From positions 1 to 20,623 of the forward strand of contig DATHET010000040.1 of NCBI GenBank assembly GCA_035490315.1: a stretch of DNA of 20,623 bases, written 5' to 3'. Positions within the stretch are counted from its first letter, which is position 1. Each line of letters opens with the position of its first letter. The notes under the pieces are model-generated. The model did not search any database, was not told where the DNA came from, and saw nothing but the letters and a program-made list of their open reading frames with translations. Made by a program: the position numbers and the translations under genes. Origin of the DNA: JADJQU01 sp035490315 (GTDB lineage Bacteria; Planctomycetota; UBA1135; GCA-002686595). Below, piece after piece: positions 1-8,047 of this stretch.

Positions 1-637
1 CGCGCGCGGGCCGGGGATCGAGCGCGGCCTCGAGCTGCTCGCCGCCGTCAAGCAACGCTGGAACCTGCCGCTGGTCACCGACGTGCACACCGCCGAGCAG
101 TGCGTGCAAGCCGCGGAAGTCGTCGACGTGCTGCAGATCCCGGCCTTCCTCTGCCGCCAGACCGACCTCCTGATCGCCGCGGCAGAGACCGGGCGCGCGG
201 TCAACATCAAGAAGGGCCAGTTCCTGGCACCCTGGGACATGGTCAACGCGACCAAGAAGTGCGAGTCGGCGGGCAACACGAATCTGCTCGTCACCGAGCG
301 CGGCGCGAGCTTCGGCTATGGGCGTCTGGTCGTCGACATGACGGCCTTCGCGCACCTGTCGAAGACCGGCCACCCGGTGGTCTTCGACGCCACCCATTCC
401 GTGCAGGAGCCCGGAGCCCTGGGCACCTCGACCGGCGGCGATCGCACCAAGGTGCCGGCCCTGGCGCGCGCCGCGATCGCGACCGGCGAAGTGGACGGAT
501 TGTTCTTCGAGGTCCACCCCGATCCGGACAACGCGCCGTCGGACGGGCCGAACATGATCAAGCTCCACGAATTCGCCGCGATCCTCGACGGAGTCCTCGC
601 GGTCCACCGCGCCGTGCGCAGCGCGCAGAGCGGATGA
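1..637 (+). CDS. kdsA: 3-deoxy-8-phosphooctulonate synthase (KDO-8-P synthase), 3' part
   Basis: This cytoplasmic enzyme condenses phosphoenolpyruvate with arabinose-5-phosphate to Kdo-8-phosphate, the first committed step to the Kdo of LPS inner core. The reading frame is open from base 2, so the 5' end lies outside the window; about 211 residues are visible. Family motifs are clear: the RGPGIERGLE segment, TDVHTAEQ, VDVLQIPAFLCRQTDLL, VNIKKGQF, RGASFGYGRLVVDM, PVVFDATHSVQ and the C-terminal FFEVHPDPDNAPSDGPN. These match E. coli KdsA in order and spacing as I recall that sequence. The stop codon (635-637) overlaps the ATG of the downstream kinase as ATGA, so the two are probably cotranscribed and translationally coupled. 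Its presence implies a Kdo-containing outer membrane. Confidence 0.95.
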   Translation, partial: ARGPGIERGLELLAAVKQRWNLPLVTDVHTAEQCVQAAEVVDVLQIPAFLCRQTDLLIAAAETGRAVNIKKGQFLAPWDMVNATKKCESAGNTNLLVTERGASFGYGRLVVDMTAFAHLSKTGHPVVFDATHSVQEPGALGTSTGGDRTKVPALARAAIATGEVDGLFFEVHPDPDNAPSDGPNMIKLHEFAAILDGVLAVHRAVRSAQSG

Positions 638-2703
638 ACGAATCCCCGCTCCTCGGCGTCGAGCTCACGGCCGAGCTGCTCAACGAGCGGCTGGAGAGCT
701 ACCGCGTCGTGCGCGAAGTCGGCCGCGGGGCGATGGGCATCGTGTTCGAAGCGCACCAGCGCGGCCTCGAGCGCCGCGTCGCGGTCAAGGTCCTGCCGCC
801 CAACCTGTCGATGCGCGACCGCACCGTGCGCCGTTTCCTGCGCGAGGCCGGCGCGATGGGCCGCCTGGCGCACACGAACATCGTCGACGTCTACCAGGTC
901 GGCTCGCACGGCAGCCTGCACTACTTCGCGATGCGCTTCGTCGACGGGCCGCCGCTCGACCTGGTGCTCAAGGCCGGCGTGCTCGGCATCGGCGACGTGG
1001 TGCAGGTCGGAATCGACGTCGCGTCGGCCCTGGCCCACGCCCATTCGCGCGGCGTGCTGCACCGCGACGTCAAGCCTTCGAATCTCTTGCGCGATGGCGA
1101 GCGCGTCGTGCTGACGGACTTCGGCCTGGCCAAGCCGATGGATTCCGACGACGAGGACGCGATGACCGAGTCGGGCGATCTCGTCGGCACGCCCTTGTAC
1201 ATGAGCCCCGAGCAGATCTCCGGCGATTCCCACGGCATCGACGCGCGCTCGGACGTCTGGGGACTGGGGGCGACGCTCTACGAGCTGTTGATCGGCCGGC
1301 CGCCGTTCTCCGGCGGCAGCGCCCAGGCGATCCTCAACGCGATCCTGCACCGCGATCCCGTGCTGCTGCGCCGCCAGCGCGCGGACGTGCCCCAGGATCT
1401 CGAAGCGGTGCTGCTCAAGTGTCTGGAGAAGGATCGCAATCGGCGCTACTCGGGCGCGGCGGGACTGCACGCCGATCTGCTCGCGATCCAGGCGGGTCAA
1501 TCGGTCAGCGCGAGGCCGCCGCGATTCTTCGACCCGGCGCTGCGCTGGAGTCGGCGACATCCTTACCAGGCTGCGGGCGTGCTGATCGCGACCCTGGCCT
1601 TCGGCGCGTTCGTGTGGAAGCTGCAGTCGAGCGATCAGAAGCGCAAGGACGCCGTCAAAGAGCAGCAGGTGGCGGTCAGCGCGCGCAAGGTCGCCGTCAG
1701 CCTGCAAACCATGGCGATCATCAACATGGAGCTGCTCGCCGCGACCGACCAGTGGAGCAACGCGGAGGGCAACAACGGTCTTCGATTGCACGCCCTGGAG
1801 CGCGTCCTGAATCTCCAGATGGTCATGCCCTTCGATCAGTACCCCGAGATCGCTGCGCAGATCATGCGCGTCTACGCGCGTTTCAGTCGCGAGCTCGGCA
1901 ACTCCGAGCAGGCCATGGCGGATTTCAATCGGCTCTACGGCGAGGGCACGTCGCGCATGGTGCTCGCGATGCGCGGCGCGATGCTGGAAGGCCTCGAGAA
2001 ACTCCCCGAGGCCCTGGCGGTCCACCAACAACGGGCGAGCCTCTATCCGAAGTCGCCCGAGTCCTGGCTGGACGGCGCGCGCGTGCTGTACATGATCGCG
2101 CTGCGCGAGAATTCGAGCAGCAGCGGCGACCCGATCAGCGCGAAACGGCAGTTCACCCGGGCCGTGCTTCTGTGCGACCAGGCGCTGGACCGTGCCGTGC
2201 GTGCGCTCGACGCCAATCTTGCCGCCACCGTCATGATCGAGCGGGCGCGCTGCTTGATTGCCCTGAATCAGGTCGACAAGGCCGAGCTCGACCTGCGCCA
2301 GGCCCTGGAGAACGACCCCGCGCGCGCCGATGCGCGGGGCCTGCTCGAAGCCTGCAAGCCGAAGCTCGACTTCGAAGAGCTGGTCCCGCCGGAAACCATC
2401 GCCGTGGTTCCGGCTGATGCGGCCCAACCGGACGCCGCCATCGCGAAACCGGTGGCCTCGAATCAGCAGAAGCCAGCCACCAGTCCGCTCAAGGCCCTGG
2501 CCGACCTGCCGCTGATCGGTCGGATGAACCAGTCGCTCGAGATCGACAAGAAGGACCTCGCGGACGCGGGCAAGAACCTGACCTCGATCTACCGCGGCCT
2601 GCGCGACGTGCTGCGCACCGCCGCGAGCGGTGTGCCGGCGGCCGGTGCAGCCAGCGACGCATCGAAGGACGCGGCGCCGGCCGGCACCAACGGCAATCAG
2701 TGA
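634..2703 (+). CDS. Membrane-anchored Ser/Thr protein kinase with TPR-like C-terminal domain
   Basis: A 689-residue protein with an N-terminal eukaryotic-type (Hanks) kinase domain at about residues 23-285. The glycine loop is GRGAMG (30-35), the ATP lysine K52 is in VAVKVLPP, the catalytic loop HRDVKPSN has D145, and DFG has D162, followed by GTPLYMSPEQ and SDVWGLGATLYELL; all catalytic residues are present, so it should be active. A hydrophobic span at about 313-328 follows a basic stretch and is likely a single membrane helix. The remainder is helical with TPR-like repeats (for example the stretches around LGNSEQAMADFNRLY and LNQVDKAELDLRQALENDP), then an Ala/Pro-rich linker and a short helical tail. 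I infer an inward kinase and an outward TPR region. The ATG overlaps the kdsA stop (ATGA), which fixes this start over upstream in-frame codons. The target is unknown. Confidence 0.9.
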   Translation: MNESPLLGVELTAELLNERLESYRVVREVGRGAMGIVFEAHQRGLERRVAVKVLPPNLSMRDRTVRRFLREAGAMGRLAHTNIVDVYQVGSHGSLHYFAMRFVDGPPLDLVLKAGVLGIGDVVQVGIDVASALAHAHSRGVLHRDVKPSNLLRDGERVVLTDFGLAKPMDSDDEDAMTESGDLVGTPLYMSPEQISGDSHGIDARSDVWGLGATLYELLIGRPPFSGGSAQAILNAILHRDPVLLRRQRADVPQDLEAVLLKCLEKDRNRRYSGAAGLHADLLAIQAGQSVSARPPRFFDPALRWSRRHPYQAAGVLIATLAFGAFVWKLQSSDQKRKDAVKEQQVAVSARKVAVSLQTMAIINMELLAATDQWSNAEGNNGLRLHALERVLNLQMVMPFDQYPEIAAQIMRVYARFSRELGNSEQAMADFNRLYGEGTSRMVLAMRGAMLEGLEKLPEALAVHQQRASLYPKSPESWLDGARVLYMIALRENSSSSGDPISAKRQFTRAVLLCDQALDRAVRALDANLAATVMIERARCLIALNQVDKAELDLRQALENDPARADARGLLEACKPKLDFEELVPPETIAVVPADAAQPDAAIAKPVASNQQKPATSPLKALADLPLIGRMNQSLEIDKKDLADAGKNLTSIYRGLRDVLRTAASGVPAAGAASDASKDAAPAGTNGNQ

Positions 2704-4407
2704 TCAGCGCTGGATCAGCGCTCGGCCGTCGAAACCATCCGGTACCTCGAGACCCAGGGCAGCCATCAGAGTCGGCAGGGCATCGACCGACGACGCCGGC
2801 TCGAAGTTTTCGCTCAAGCGGAAGCCGGGCCCGTAGAAAGCCAAGGGAATGCGCGTGTCGTAGGGATAGGGCGTGCCGTGCGTCGTGCCCGCGCCCATCG
2901 AGAGCAGCTTCCAGGGCTTCTGCTGCAGCATGACGTCCGGCGTGCGCTCCTCGTCGAAGGAATTCGCGCAGCTGCGCAGCCAGCCGGTCGCCGCTTCGCC
3001 GCCGCGCGCGACGCGCTCGAGCTCGTCCAGAGTCCACGCGTGCTCGAGCCAGTCCAGGCTCTCTTCCTGCAGCGCCTTGGCCGCGAAAGCGCGCACGTCT
3101 GCGAGCTTCTTGCCCGCCGCCTGGATCCTCGTCCACGACAAGCGCACGCCGCGGTAGTCGTAGGTCAAAAAGAAATCGTCGCCGAATTCCGCGGCGACTT
3201 TCTTGCGCATGGCCTTGATCGAGGCGCTGACCAGCTTGCCGGAGACGCGCTCGGCGCCGATGCCGCGCTGCACCAGGGCCTCGGGCAGGTCCATCACGCC
3301 GTGGTCCGCCGACAGCGACGCGATCCAACGCCCCGCGCCGACCACGTGATCGAGATCCGCGAACAACAATTCCAATTGACGGTCCGCGCGCAGCAAGACG
3401 TCGGTGACCTCGCGGCTGCGCGGACCGAAGGAATGCCCGACGGTGTCGCAGGAGCTGAGCGAAAGGCACAGGACGTCGACGTGGTCGTCCTTCCCGAGCT
3501 CCAGAGCCACGACCGCGCGGCGCGCGAGCTCGCACACGAATTGATCCCCCGCCGGCGAGCCGTAGACCACCAAGGCGATCTCGGCCAGCGACTTCGCGTC
3601 CGGCTCGGCGCTCATCGAAGGCGCCGGATAGGGAAATTGGTTCTGGCCGTGGTAGGCAAGCTCGCCCGGCGAATCGTCGGGCGCGGTGTCGGTGCCCTCG
3701 AAGGACGGCACTTCGAGCGCTTTCCATCCGCCGCTCCAAGCGCTCTGGAACGACGCGAGCCACTGCCCGTCGAACTCGACCACCCAGGCAGGCAGGGTCG
3801 GGCCGTACCAGGTGGAAGACACGAATCCACGGCCGCTCTTGTCCCACCACAGCGCGAGCTCGGGGTGCTGTCCCGACATGCCGATCGCGGCGCGGTCCTT
3901 GGAGCTGACCGAAAAGCCCTTCGACTGGGGATCGAGCTGCTTCAAACGGTCGATCAAGCCCGGCGAGCGGATGTTGCGCGGCGACATGGACTCGTGGGAC
4001 GTCGGCCCCTCGGCCGTCACCAGCCGCGCCTCGGGATCCGACACGCAGTACGAAGCCGACTTCTCCTCCGGCAGCACCCAGTCGTTGCCGACGATGCCGT
4101 GATGCAGCGGGTTCATGCCCGTGCCGTAGGTCGTGTGGCCGGGGCCCGTCTCCGTGTCGGAATACTGCAGGCGCGCCTGGCGGAAGCGCGTGCCAGCGTG
4201 GACGAAGCGTCCCAGGCCGCCTTCGAGCAGCGGGGCAAGGCGCTCGAGCTGCTCGGGGATCATCTGGTCGATCGCGATCATGACCACCAGGCGCGGCCGC
4301 TCGGTCTTCGAGCCGGCGAGCGGGGCCTTGGGCTCCTGGGCAAACGCGGCGATCGAAAACAGAACCACGCCAGCGGCGTAGCGCGTCGGCCCTGCGGGAT
4401 GCGTCAT
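2704..4407 (-). CDS. PafA-type alkaline phosphatase family protein, secreted
   Basis: A 567-residue phosphomonoesterase of the alkaline phosphatase superfamily. It begins with a signal peptide (hydrophobic core about residues 11-22, likely cleavage after AFA23). Visible active-site elements, compared with the described Elizabethkingia PafA: metal ligand D47 in AIDQM; probable threonine nucleophile T87 in DTETGPGHTT; N108 in VGNDW; K170 and R172 in SSKDR, the residues that mark PafA-like monoesterases; later the D/H pair in SCDTVGHSFGP, SADHG, and the final H in GTTHGTPYPYD. The likely role is periplasmic phosphate release from organic esters. The start at 4407 is chosen because a GAGGA Shine-Dalgarno sits 7 nt upstream and the signal peptide follows directly; an upstream in-frame codon at 4446 is less likely. 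Its stop abuts the convergent kinase stop with no gap. Confidence 0.9.
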   Translation of the reverse strand: MTHPAGPTRYAAGVVLFSIAAFAQEPKAPLAGSKTERPRLVVMIAIDQMIPEQLERLAPLLEGGLGRFVHAGTRFRQARLQYSDTETGPGHTTYGTGMNPLHHGIVGNDWVLPEEKSASYCVSDPEARLVTAEGPTSHESMSPRNIRSPGLIDRLKQLDPQSKGFSVSSKDRAAIGMSGQHPELALWWDKSGRGFVSSTWYGPTLPAWVVEFDGQWLASFQSAWSGGWKALEVPSFEGTDTAPDDSPGELAYHGQNQFPYPAPSMSAEPDAKSLAEIALVVYGSPAGDQFVCELARRAVVALELGKDDHVDVLCLSLSSCDTVGHSFGPRSREVTDVLLRADRQLELLFADLDHVVGAGRWIASLSADHGVMDLPEALVQRGIGAERVSGKLVSASIKAMRKKVAAEFGDDFFLTYDYRGVRLSWTRIQAAGKKLADVRAFAAKALQEESLDWLEHAWTLDELERVARGGEAATGWLRSCANSFDEERTPDVMLQQKPWKLLSMGAGTTHGTPYPYDTRIPLAFYGPGFRLSENFEPASSVDALPTLMAALGLEVPDGFDGRALIQR

Positions 4408-4414
4408 TCCGCGA

Positions 4415-4419
4415 TCCTC
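4415..4419 (-). promoter_or_regulatory. Ribosome binding site of the PafA-like phosphatase
   Basis: On the minus strand GAGGA lies 7 nt before the ATG at 4407. It decides the start codon. It is one of only two clear Shine-Dalgarno sequences I found in the window. Confidence 0.6.
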
Positions 4420-4511
4420 AGGCAGCAGGCCCCCGCCTGCAAGCAAGTCCCGCGATCCGCCAGTCCCCCGAGCCCCCCGGTCCGCGTTACAGTCCCTGCG
4501 CGACCCGACCC

Positions 4512-4517
4512 AAGGAG
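4512..4517 (+). promoter_or_regulatory. Ribosome binding site of the DUF4097-type gene
   Basis: AAGGAG lies 6 nt before the ATG at 4524. The 116-bp divergent interval 4408-4523 must hold promoters for both flanking genes, but I cannot assign -35/-10 boxes with confidence. Confidence 0.7.
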
Positions 4518-4523
4518 ATCCCC

Positions 4524-5792
4524 ATGAACGCCCGTCGAATCACGAGCATCGTCCTGCTCGCCTGCCTGTCCTCCACCAGCGCCTCCTGTGTCATCCACAG
4601 CGATGGCAGCGGCACGAACTTCGTCTTCGCCAGCTCCTCGGAGAAGGCCGAGCGCAAGGAGACCCTGCCTCTCGAGATCACGGCTGGCGAGCAGCTTTCG
4701 GTCGAGATCCCCTACGGTGACATCGTGGTGCGCGTCTCCGATTCCGAAGCCGCCCACGTCGACGCCCACTGGCGCGCCGGCGGCGAGGACAAGGCCCAGG
4801 CCGAGTTGGTGCTCGCCCGCTACAAGCTCGGCCTCGAGCGCGGCGATGGATCCCTGTCCGTCACCTCCGTCGGCGAGCCGCTGGAGATCAAGGGTCTGAT
4901 GTCGACGAAGCGCATCGGGGCGAGCGTCGACCTGCTCCTGGTGGTGCCCTCCACGGTGAAGCTCGTCGCCAGCTCGACCTCGGGCAACCTGAGCGCAGCG
5001 GGAGCCCTCGGCTCGTGCCGGCTCAAGTCCAGCTACGGCGACATCTCCGCGACCGGCGTGCGCGGCGAGACCTCGCTCGAGACCGCTTCGGGCAATGTCC
5101 GCGTCGGGGACATCGAGGCCGCCAACGTGGTCGCGACCAGCCAGTACGGCGACCTATCGGCGGAGAATCTTCAGGCGTCGAAAGTGCGGCTCGAGACCTC
5201 CTCGGGCAACGTCAAGGTGCGCGAAGTCGCGGGAGAGCTGGCGGTCAAGTCGAGCTACGGCGACCTGGAGATCGAGAGCTCCGGCGGCGACCTCGAGGCG
5301 ATCACCTCGAGCGGCAACGTCAGCTTGCGCACACAAGGCAAGGCCAAGCGCCGCCTGGTGACCAGCTACGGGGACGTCCGCGTGCACGGAGCGGTCGGCG
5401 AGCTCAGCGCGAGCACCTCCAGCGGAGACGTGACGGTCGATGAATTCGACGGCAGCCTGCGCGCGGAAAGCTCCTACGGCGACGTCGAGGTCAGCGGTCG
5501 CCTGAGCGACTTGAGCGCCGTGACGACTTCGGGGAACGTCGACGTGAAGGCCGCACCGGGCAGCGCGGTCAGCTCGCGCTGGTCGGTCGCGTCCAGCTAC
5601 GGCGACGTGCGCGTCGCCCTGCCGCGCGAGGACTTCTCCTGCCAGCTCGAGGCCAGCGCCAGCTCAGGCGAGGTGCATTGCGAAGGCGAGATTGGAAAAG
5701 CGAAGCACAAGCTCGCTCGCAGCTTGAACGCCGGCGGCAATCCCTTGGAGATCCGCTCCTCGAGCGGCGACGTCCACATCAGCTTCCGCTGA
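4524..5792 (+). CDS. DUF4097-type exported beta-repeat protein
   Basis: A 422-residue protein with an N-terminal export signal (hydrophobic residues 7-15). Cys14 in VLLAC or Cys22 in SAS-C could be a lipidated cysteine, but neither lipobox is canonical, so lipoprotein status is unsure. Residues 60-422 form a regular repeat: YGD motifs at about 64, 171, 208, 245, 282, 318 and 359, alternating with SGN/SGD/SGE motifs at about 153, 189, 227, 263, 300, 336, 381 and 414. The period is about 37 residues with a half-period near 18, as expected of a right-handed beta-solenoid. This resembles DUF4097 (putative adhesin-like) proteins, which often sit near envelope-stress or sigma/anti-sigma genes; no biochemical function is established. 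It has its own Shine-Dalgarno and is divergent from the phosphatase. The next gene converges on it with a 1-bp gap. Confidence 0.85.
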   Translation: MNARRITSIVLLACLSSTSASCVIHSDGSGTNFVFASSSEKAERKETLPLEITAGEQLSVEIPYGDIVVRVSDSEAAHVDAHWRAGGEDKAQAELVLARYKLGLERGDGSLSVTSVGEPLEIKGLMSTKRIGASVDLLLVVPSTVKLVASSTSGNLSAAGALGSCRLKSSYGDISATGVRGETSLETASGNVRVGDIEAANVVATSQYGDLSAENLQASKVRLETSSGNVKVREVAGELAVKSSYGDLEIESSGGDLEAITSSGNVSLRTQGKAKRRLVTSYGDVRVHGAVGELSASTSSGDVTVDEFDGSLRAESSYGDVEVSGRLSDLSAVTTSGNVDVKAAPGSAVSSRWSVASSYGDVRVALPREDFSCQLEASASSGEVHCEGEIGKAKHKLARSLNAGGNPLEIRSSSGDVHISFR

Positions 5793-5793
5793 G

Positions 5794-7497
5794 TCAGTCG
5801 ATGCCAAGGGCCCGCAGCCGGTTGTAGAAAGTCCGGCGCGGGATCCCGAGCATCTTGGCCGCCTCGCCGCGCTTGCCCCCGGTGGCTTCGAGAGTGGCGC
5901 GGATCACTTCGGCCTCGATGTCCTCCATGCGCCGGCCGACCAGGCCGCGCAGCGAGCTCTGGCTCGCGCTGCGCGGCGAGCGCGCCAGGTGCGCCACGAG
6001 ATCGGCGCCGAGCTCGTCTCCGCCGAGCGCGAACATGCGCGTGATCTCGTTGGAGAGCTCGCGCACGTTGCCCGGCCAGTCGTGGGCGAGCAGGCGCTCC
6101 ATGCATTCGCGCGTGACCTCGGGCTTCTTGCGGTTGCCTTCGGCGCACAAGCGCGTCAGGAAATGGTCGAGCAGCACCGGCAGATCCTCGCGGCGCTCGC
6201 GCAGCGGCGGCACTTCGATCTGCACGACTTTCAGCCGGTAGTACAGGTCCTCGCGGAAGCGGCCAGCCGCGACTTCGCGCGCGAGATCGCGGTTGGTGGC
6301 TGACACGATGCGCGCGTCGATCGCGATCTCCTGGTTGCCGCCGACGCGGCGCACGCGCCTCTCTTGCAGCACGCGCAGGAGCTTGGCCTGCAGGCCGAGG
6401 CTCATCTCGCCGATCTCGTCGAGGAAAAGCACGCCGCCCTGCGCGGCTTCGATCAGGCCCGCGCGATCCTTGACCGCGCCGGTGAAAGCGCCCTTTACGA
6501 CGCCGAACAGCTCGCTCTCGAGCAGACCCTCGGCGATCGCGCCGCAGTTGACGCCGATGAACGGGCCGCTTCCGCGCGGGCTCTCCTGGTGCAGCGCGGC
6601 CGCGACCAGCTCCTTGCCCGTGCCGCTCTCGCCGAGCAGCAGCACCGGGAAATCGCCTTCGACCACGCGATCGAGGATCGCCAGCATCGCGCGCATCACC
6701 CGGCCGCGGCCGACGATCGATGGGTACTCGCGCGTCAGCTCGAAACCGCCGTGGCCCAGGCCCTCCGAGAGGGAATCCAGAGCCTGGCTCTGGTAGCGCA
6801 GGGCGTTCTTCAATTGCGCGTTGGCCGCTTCGAGGCCCTGGTTGGCGCGCAGGTTGTCCTCGATCAGGCGCACGCGCTCCAGCGCCAGGGCCGCCTGGTC
6901 GGCGAAGGCCTCGAGCAGCTCCTGAGCCGACTCGTCGAACTGTCCGTGAGCGAAGCGATTGTCGACGTACAGTGCGCCGCGCACCTCGCCGCCGACGCGC
7001 ATCGGGACGCAGAGCACGCTGCGCAGCTTCATCTCGGCCACCGAAGCGCTGGGCACGAAGGCTTCGTCGCGCACGGCGTCGTCGGAGCGGAAGGCCTGGC
7101 CCTTCTCGAGCACCGCGCCCACGATCGAGCGACTGATCTTCTGCAGCGCCTTCTTGACGTTCTCGCGGTCGATGTTGCGCGCCGCGACGGCTTCCCAGTC
7201 CGGCGCGGGCGCGGTCTCGGCGGCCGCGGAGTCGGCACCGGGCTCCGCGGACGTCGGCATCTCCGCGCCTGCGGCTGCTGCGTCTTTCGGCCTCGACGGC
7301 TGAGCGCGCAACAGCAGGAATCCGCGCTCGGCACCGACCAGCTCGATCGCCGCGTCGAGGATCCGATCCGGGAGCAGCTCGGGCCGCGGGGCCCGCGCCA
7401 TTTCCTTGTTGAGCTCGAGGATCTTGTACAGCGCTGCCCGGGTCTGGTCTTCTGCCTGGCCGGGAGCCTGTGCGTTGCGCTTGAGGAATCTGAACAC
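5794..7497 (-). CDS. Sigma-54-dependent transcriptional activator with GAF sensor domain
   Basis: A 567-residue bacterial enhancer-binding protein. The N-terminal GAF domain (about 41-212) probably senses a small molecule or redox signal and contains a low-complexity Ala/Pro insert at about 70-100; there is no receiver domain. A coiled-coil-like linker (213-245) leads to the AAA+ domain (about 260-485): Walker A GESGTGKE (289-296), an intact GAFTGA loop (336-341) that contacts sigma-54, Walker B LFLDEIGE (D360) and an RRVGG segment. A Fis-type helix-turn-helix occupies about 541-565. It should therefore be a functional sigma-54 activator. The start is GTG at 7497, the first usable start after an in-frame stop at 7525-7527; no Shine-Dalgarno is visible. 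It lies 17 bp downstream of the IscU-like gene and is probably cotranscribed with it. Targets are not visible in the window. Confidence 0.93.
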   Translation of the reverse strand: MFRFLKRNAQAPGQAEDQTRAALYKILELNKEMARAPRPELLPDRILDAAIELVGAERGFLLLRAQPSRPKDAAAAGAEMPTSAEPGADSAAAETAPAPDWEAVAARNIDRENVKKALQKISRSIVGAVLEKGQAFRSDDAVRDEAFVPSASVAEMKLRSVLCVPMRVGGEVRGALYVDNRFAHGQFDESAQELLEAFADQAALALERVRLIEDNLRANQGLEAANAQLKNALRYQSQALDSLSEGLGHGGFELTREYPSIVGRGRVMRAMLAILDRVVEGDFPVLLLGESGTGKELVAAALHQESPRGSGPFIGVNCGAIAEGLLESELFGVVKGAFTGAVKDRAGLIEAAQGGVLFLDEIGEMSLGLQAKLLRVLQERRVRRVGGNQEIAIDARIVSATNRDLAREVAAGRFREDLYYRLKVVQIEVPPLRERREDLPVLLDHFLTRLCAEGNRKKPEVTRECMERLLAHDWPGNVRELSNEITRMFALGGDELGADLVAHLARSPRSASQSSLRGLVGRRMEDIEAEVIRATLEATGGKRGEAAKMLGIPRRTFYNRLRALGID

Positions 7498-7514
7498 GGT
7501 GGGCCGTCGCTCGG

Positions 7515-7901
7515 CTATTCCGTGTCAGCCTGACAGTCGAAGCCCGTGCTCGCCAGGGCGGACTCGAGAGCGCGCGCGACGACGCTCGGGGCGTGGGCGA
7601 GATCGCGAGGCCTGGCGCCGGCGGCCGTCGCCATGCTGGCGATGTCCAGCGCCCTCGCCTGCTCGACCTCGAGACCCTCCAGAGCCTCCGCGGTGAGCGA
7701 GGCGCAGGCGATCACCGCCGAGCAACCGCGGATCTGCACCGAGGCCTCGAGGATGCGCGTGCCCTCACGGCGCAGGTGGAAGCGCACCCAGTCCCCGCAG
7801 ACCTGGTTTTCGGCCTCGCCGGTCTGCTGGGCGCCGGCCAGCGCTCCGACCCGTACGGGGCTCGAGAAGTAGTCGCGGAAGGGGCGCGTGGGGGCGGCCA
7901 T
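7515..7901 (-). CDS. IscU/NifU N-terminal-like iron-sulfur scaffold family protein
   Basis: A 128-residue protein resembling the U-type Fe-S scaffold fold. Visible motifs are CGD (C35, D37), then RGC (C60) followed by SAVIACASLTAEAL, matching the first two ligand cysteines and following helix of IscU/SufU. The third ligand position, where IscU has HC in an HCSxLA context, reads HAP (H103-A104) here, so one canonical cysteine is missing; extra cysteines occur at 66 and 123. It may be a divergent scaffold, a carrier, or a protein that has lost cluster binding. The start at 7901 (MAAPTRPF) is chosen because it begins just before conserved sequence; an upstream in-frame start at 7955 would add 18 residues of no family character. 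No cysteine desulfurase or other isc/suf gene is in the window. It lies directly upstream of the sigma-54 activator. Confidence 0.7.
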   Translation of the reverse strand: MAAPTRPFRDYFSSPVRVGALAGAQQTGEAENQVCGDWVRFHLRREGTRILEASVQIRGCSAVIACASLTAEALEGLEVEQARALDIASMATAAGARPRDLAHAPSVVARALESALASTGFDCQADTE

Positions 7902-8047
7902 GTCCGGGCATCTTAGCGCAGCTCTGACCGAGCATAACGGCTTTCTTTGCAGCATCTTACGGCGCCCTTCGAAAGCCGCGGCCCACTTTTCGCAAGGCCC
8001 GATTTGCCCCGCTGCTCAATCCCCGTATTCTTCCGCGCCTCGAGGAG

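Noticed and set aside
316..2427. Long minus-strand open frame opposite kdsA and the kinase
   Set aside because: Composition is Arg/Ala/His-rich with no domain. It mirrors the strong GC bias at codon position 3 of the real genes.
2878..4527. Plus-strand frame of 549 codons opposite the phosphatase
   Set aside because: Shadow frame; the opposite strand encodes a complete PafA-like enzyme with signal peptide and Shine-Dalgarno.
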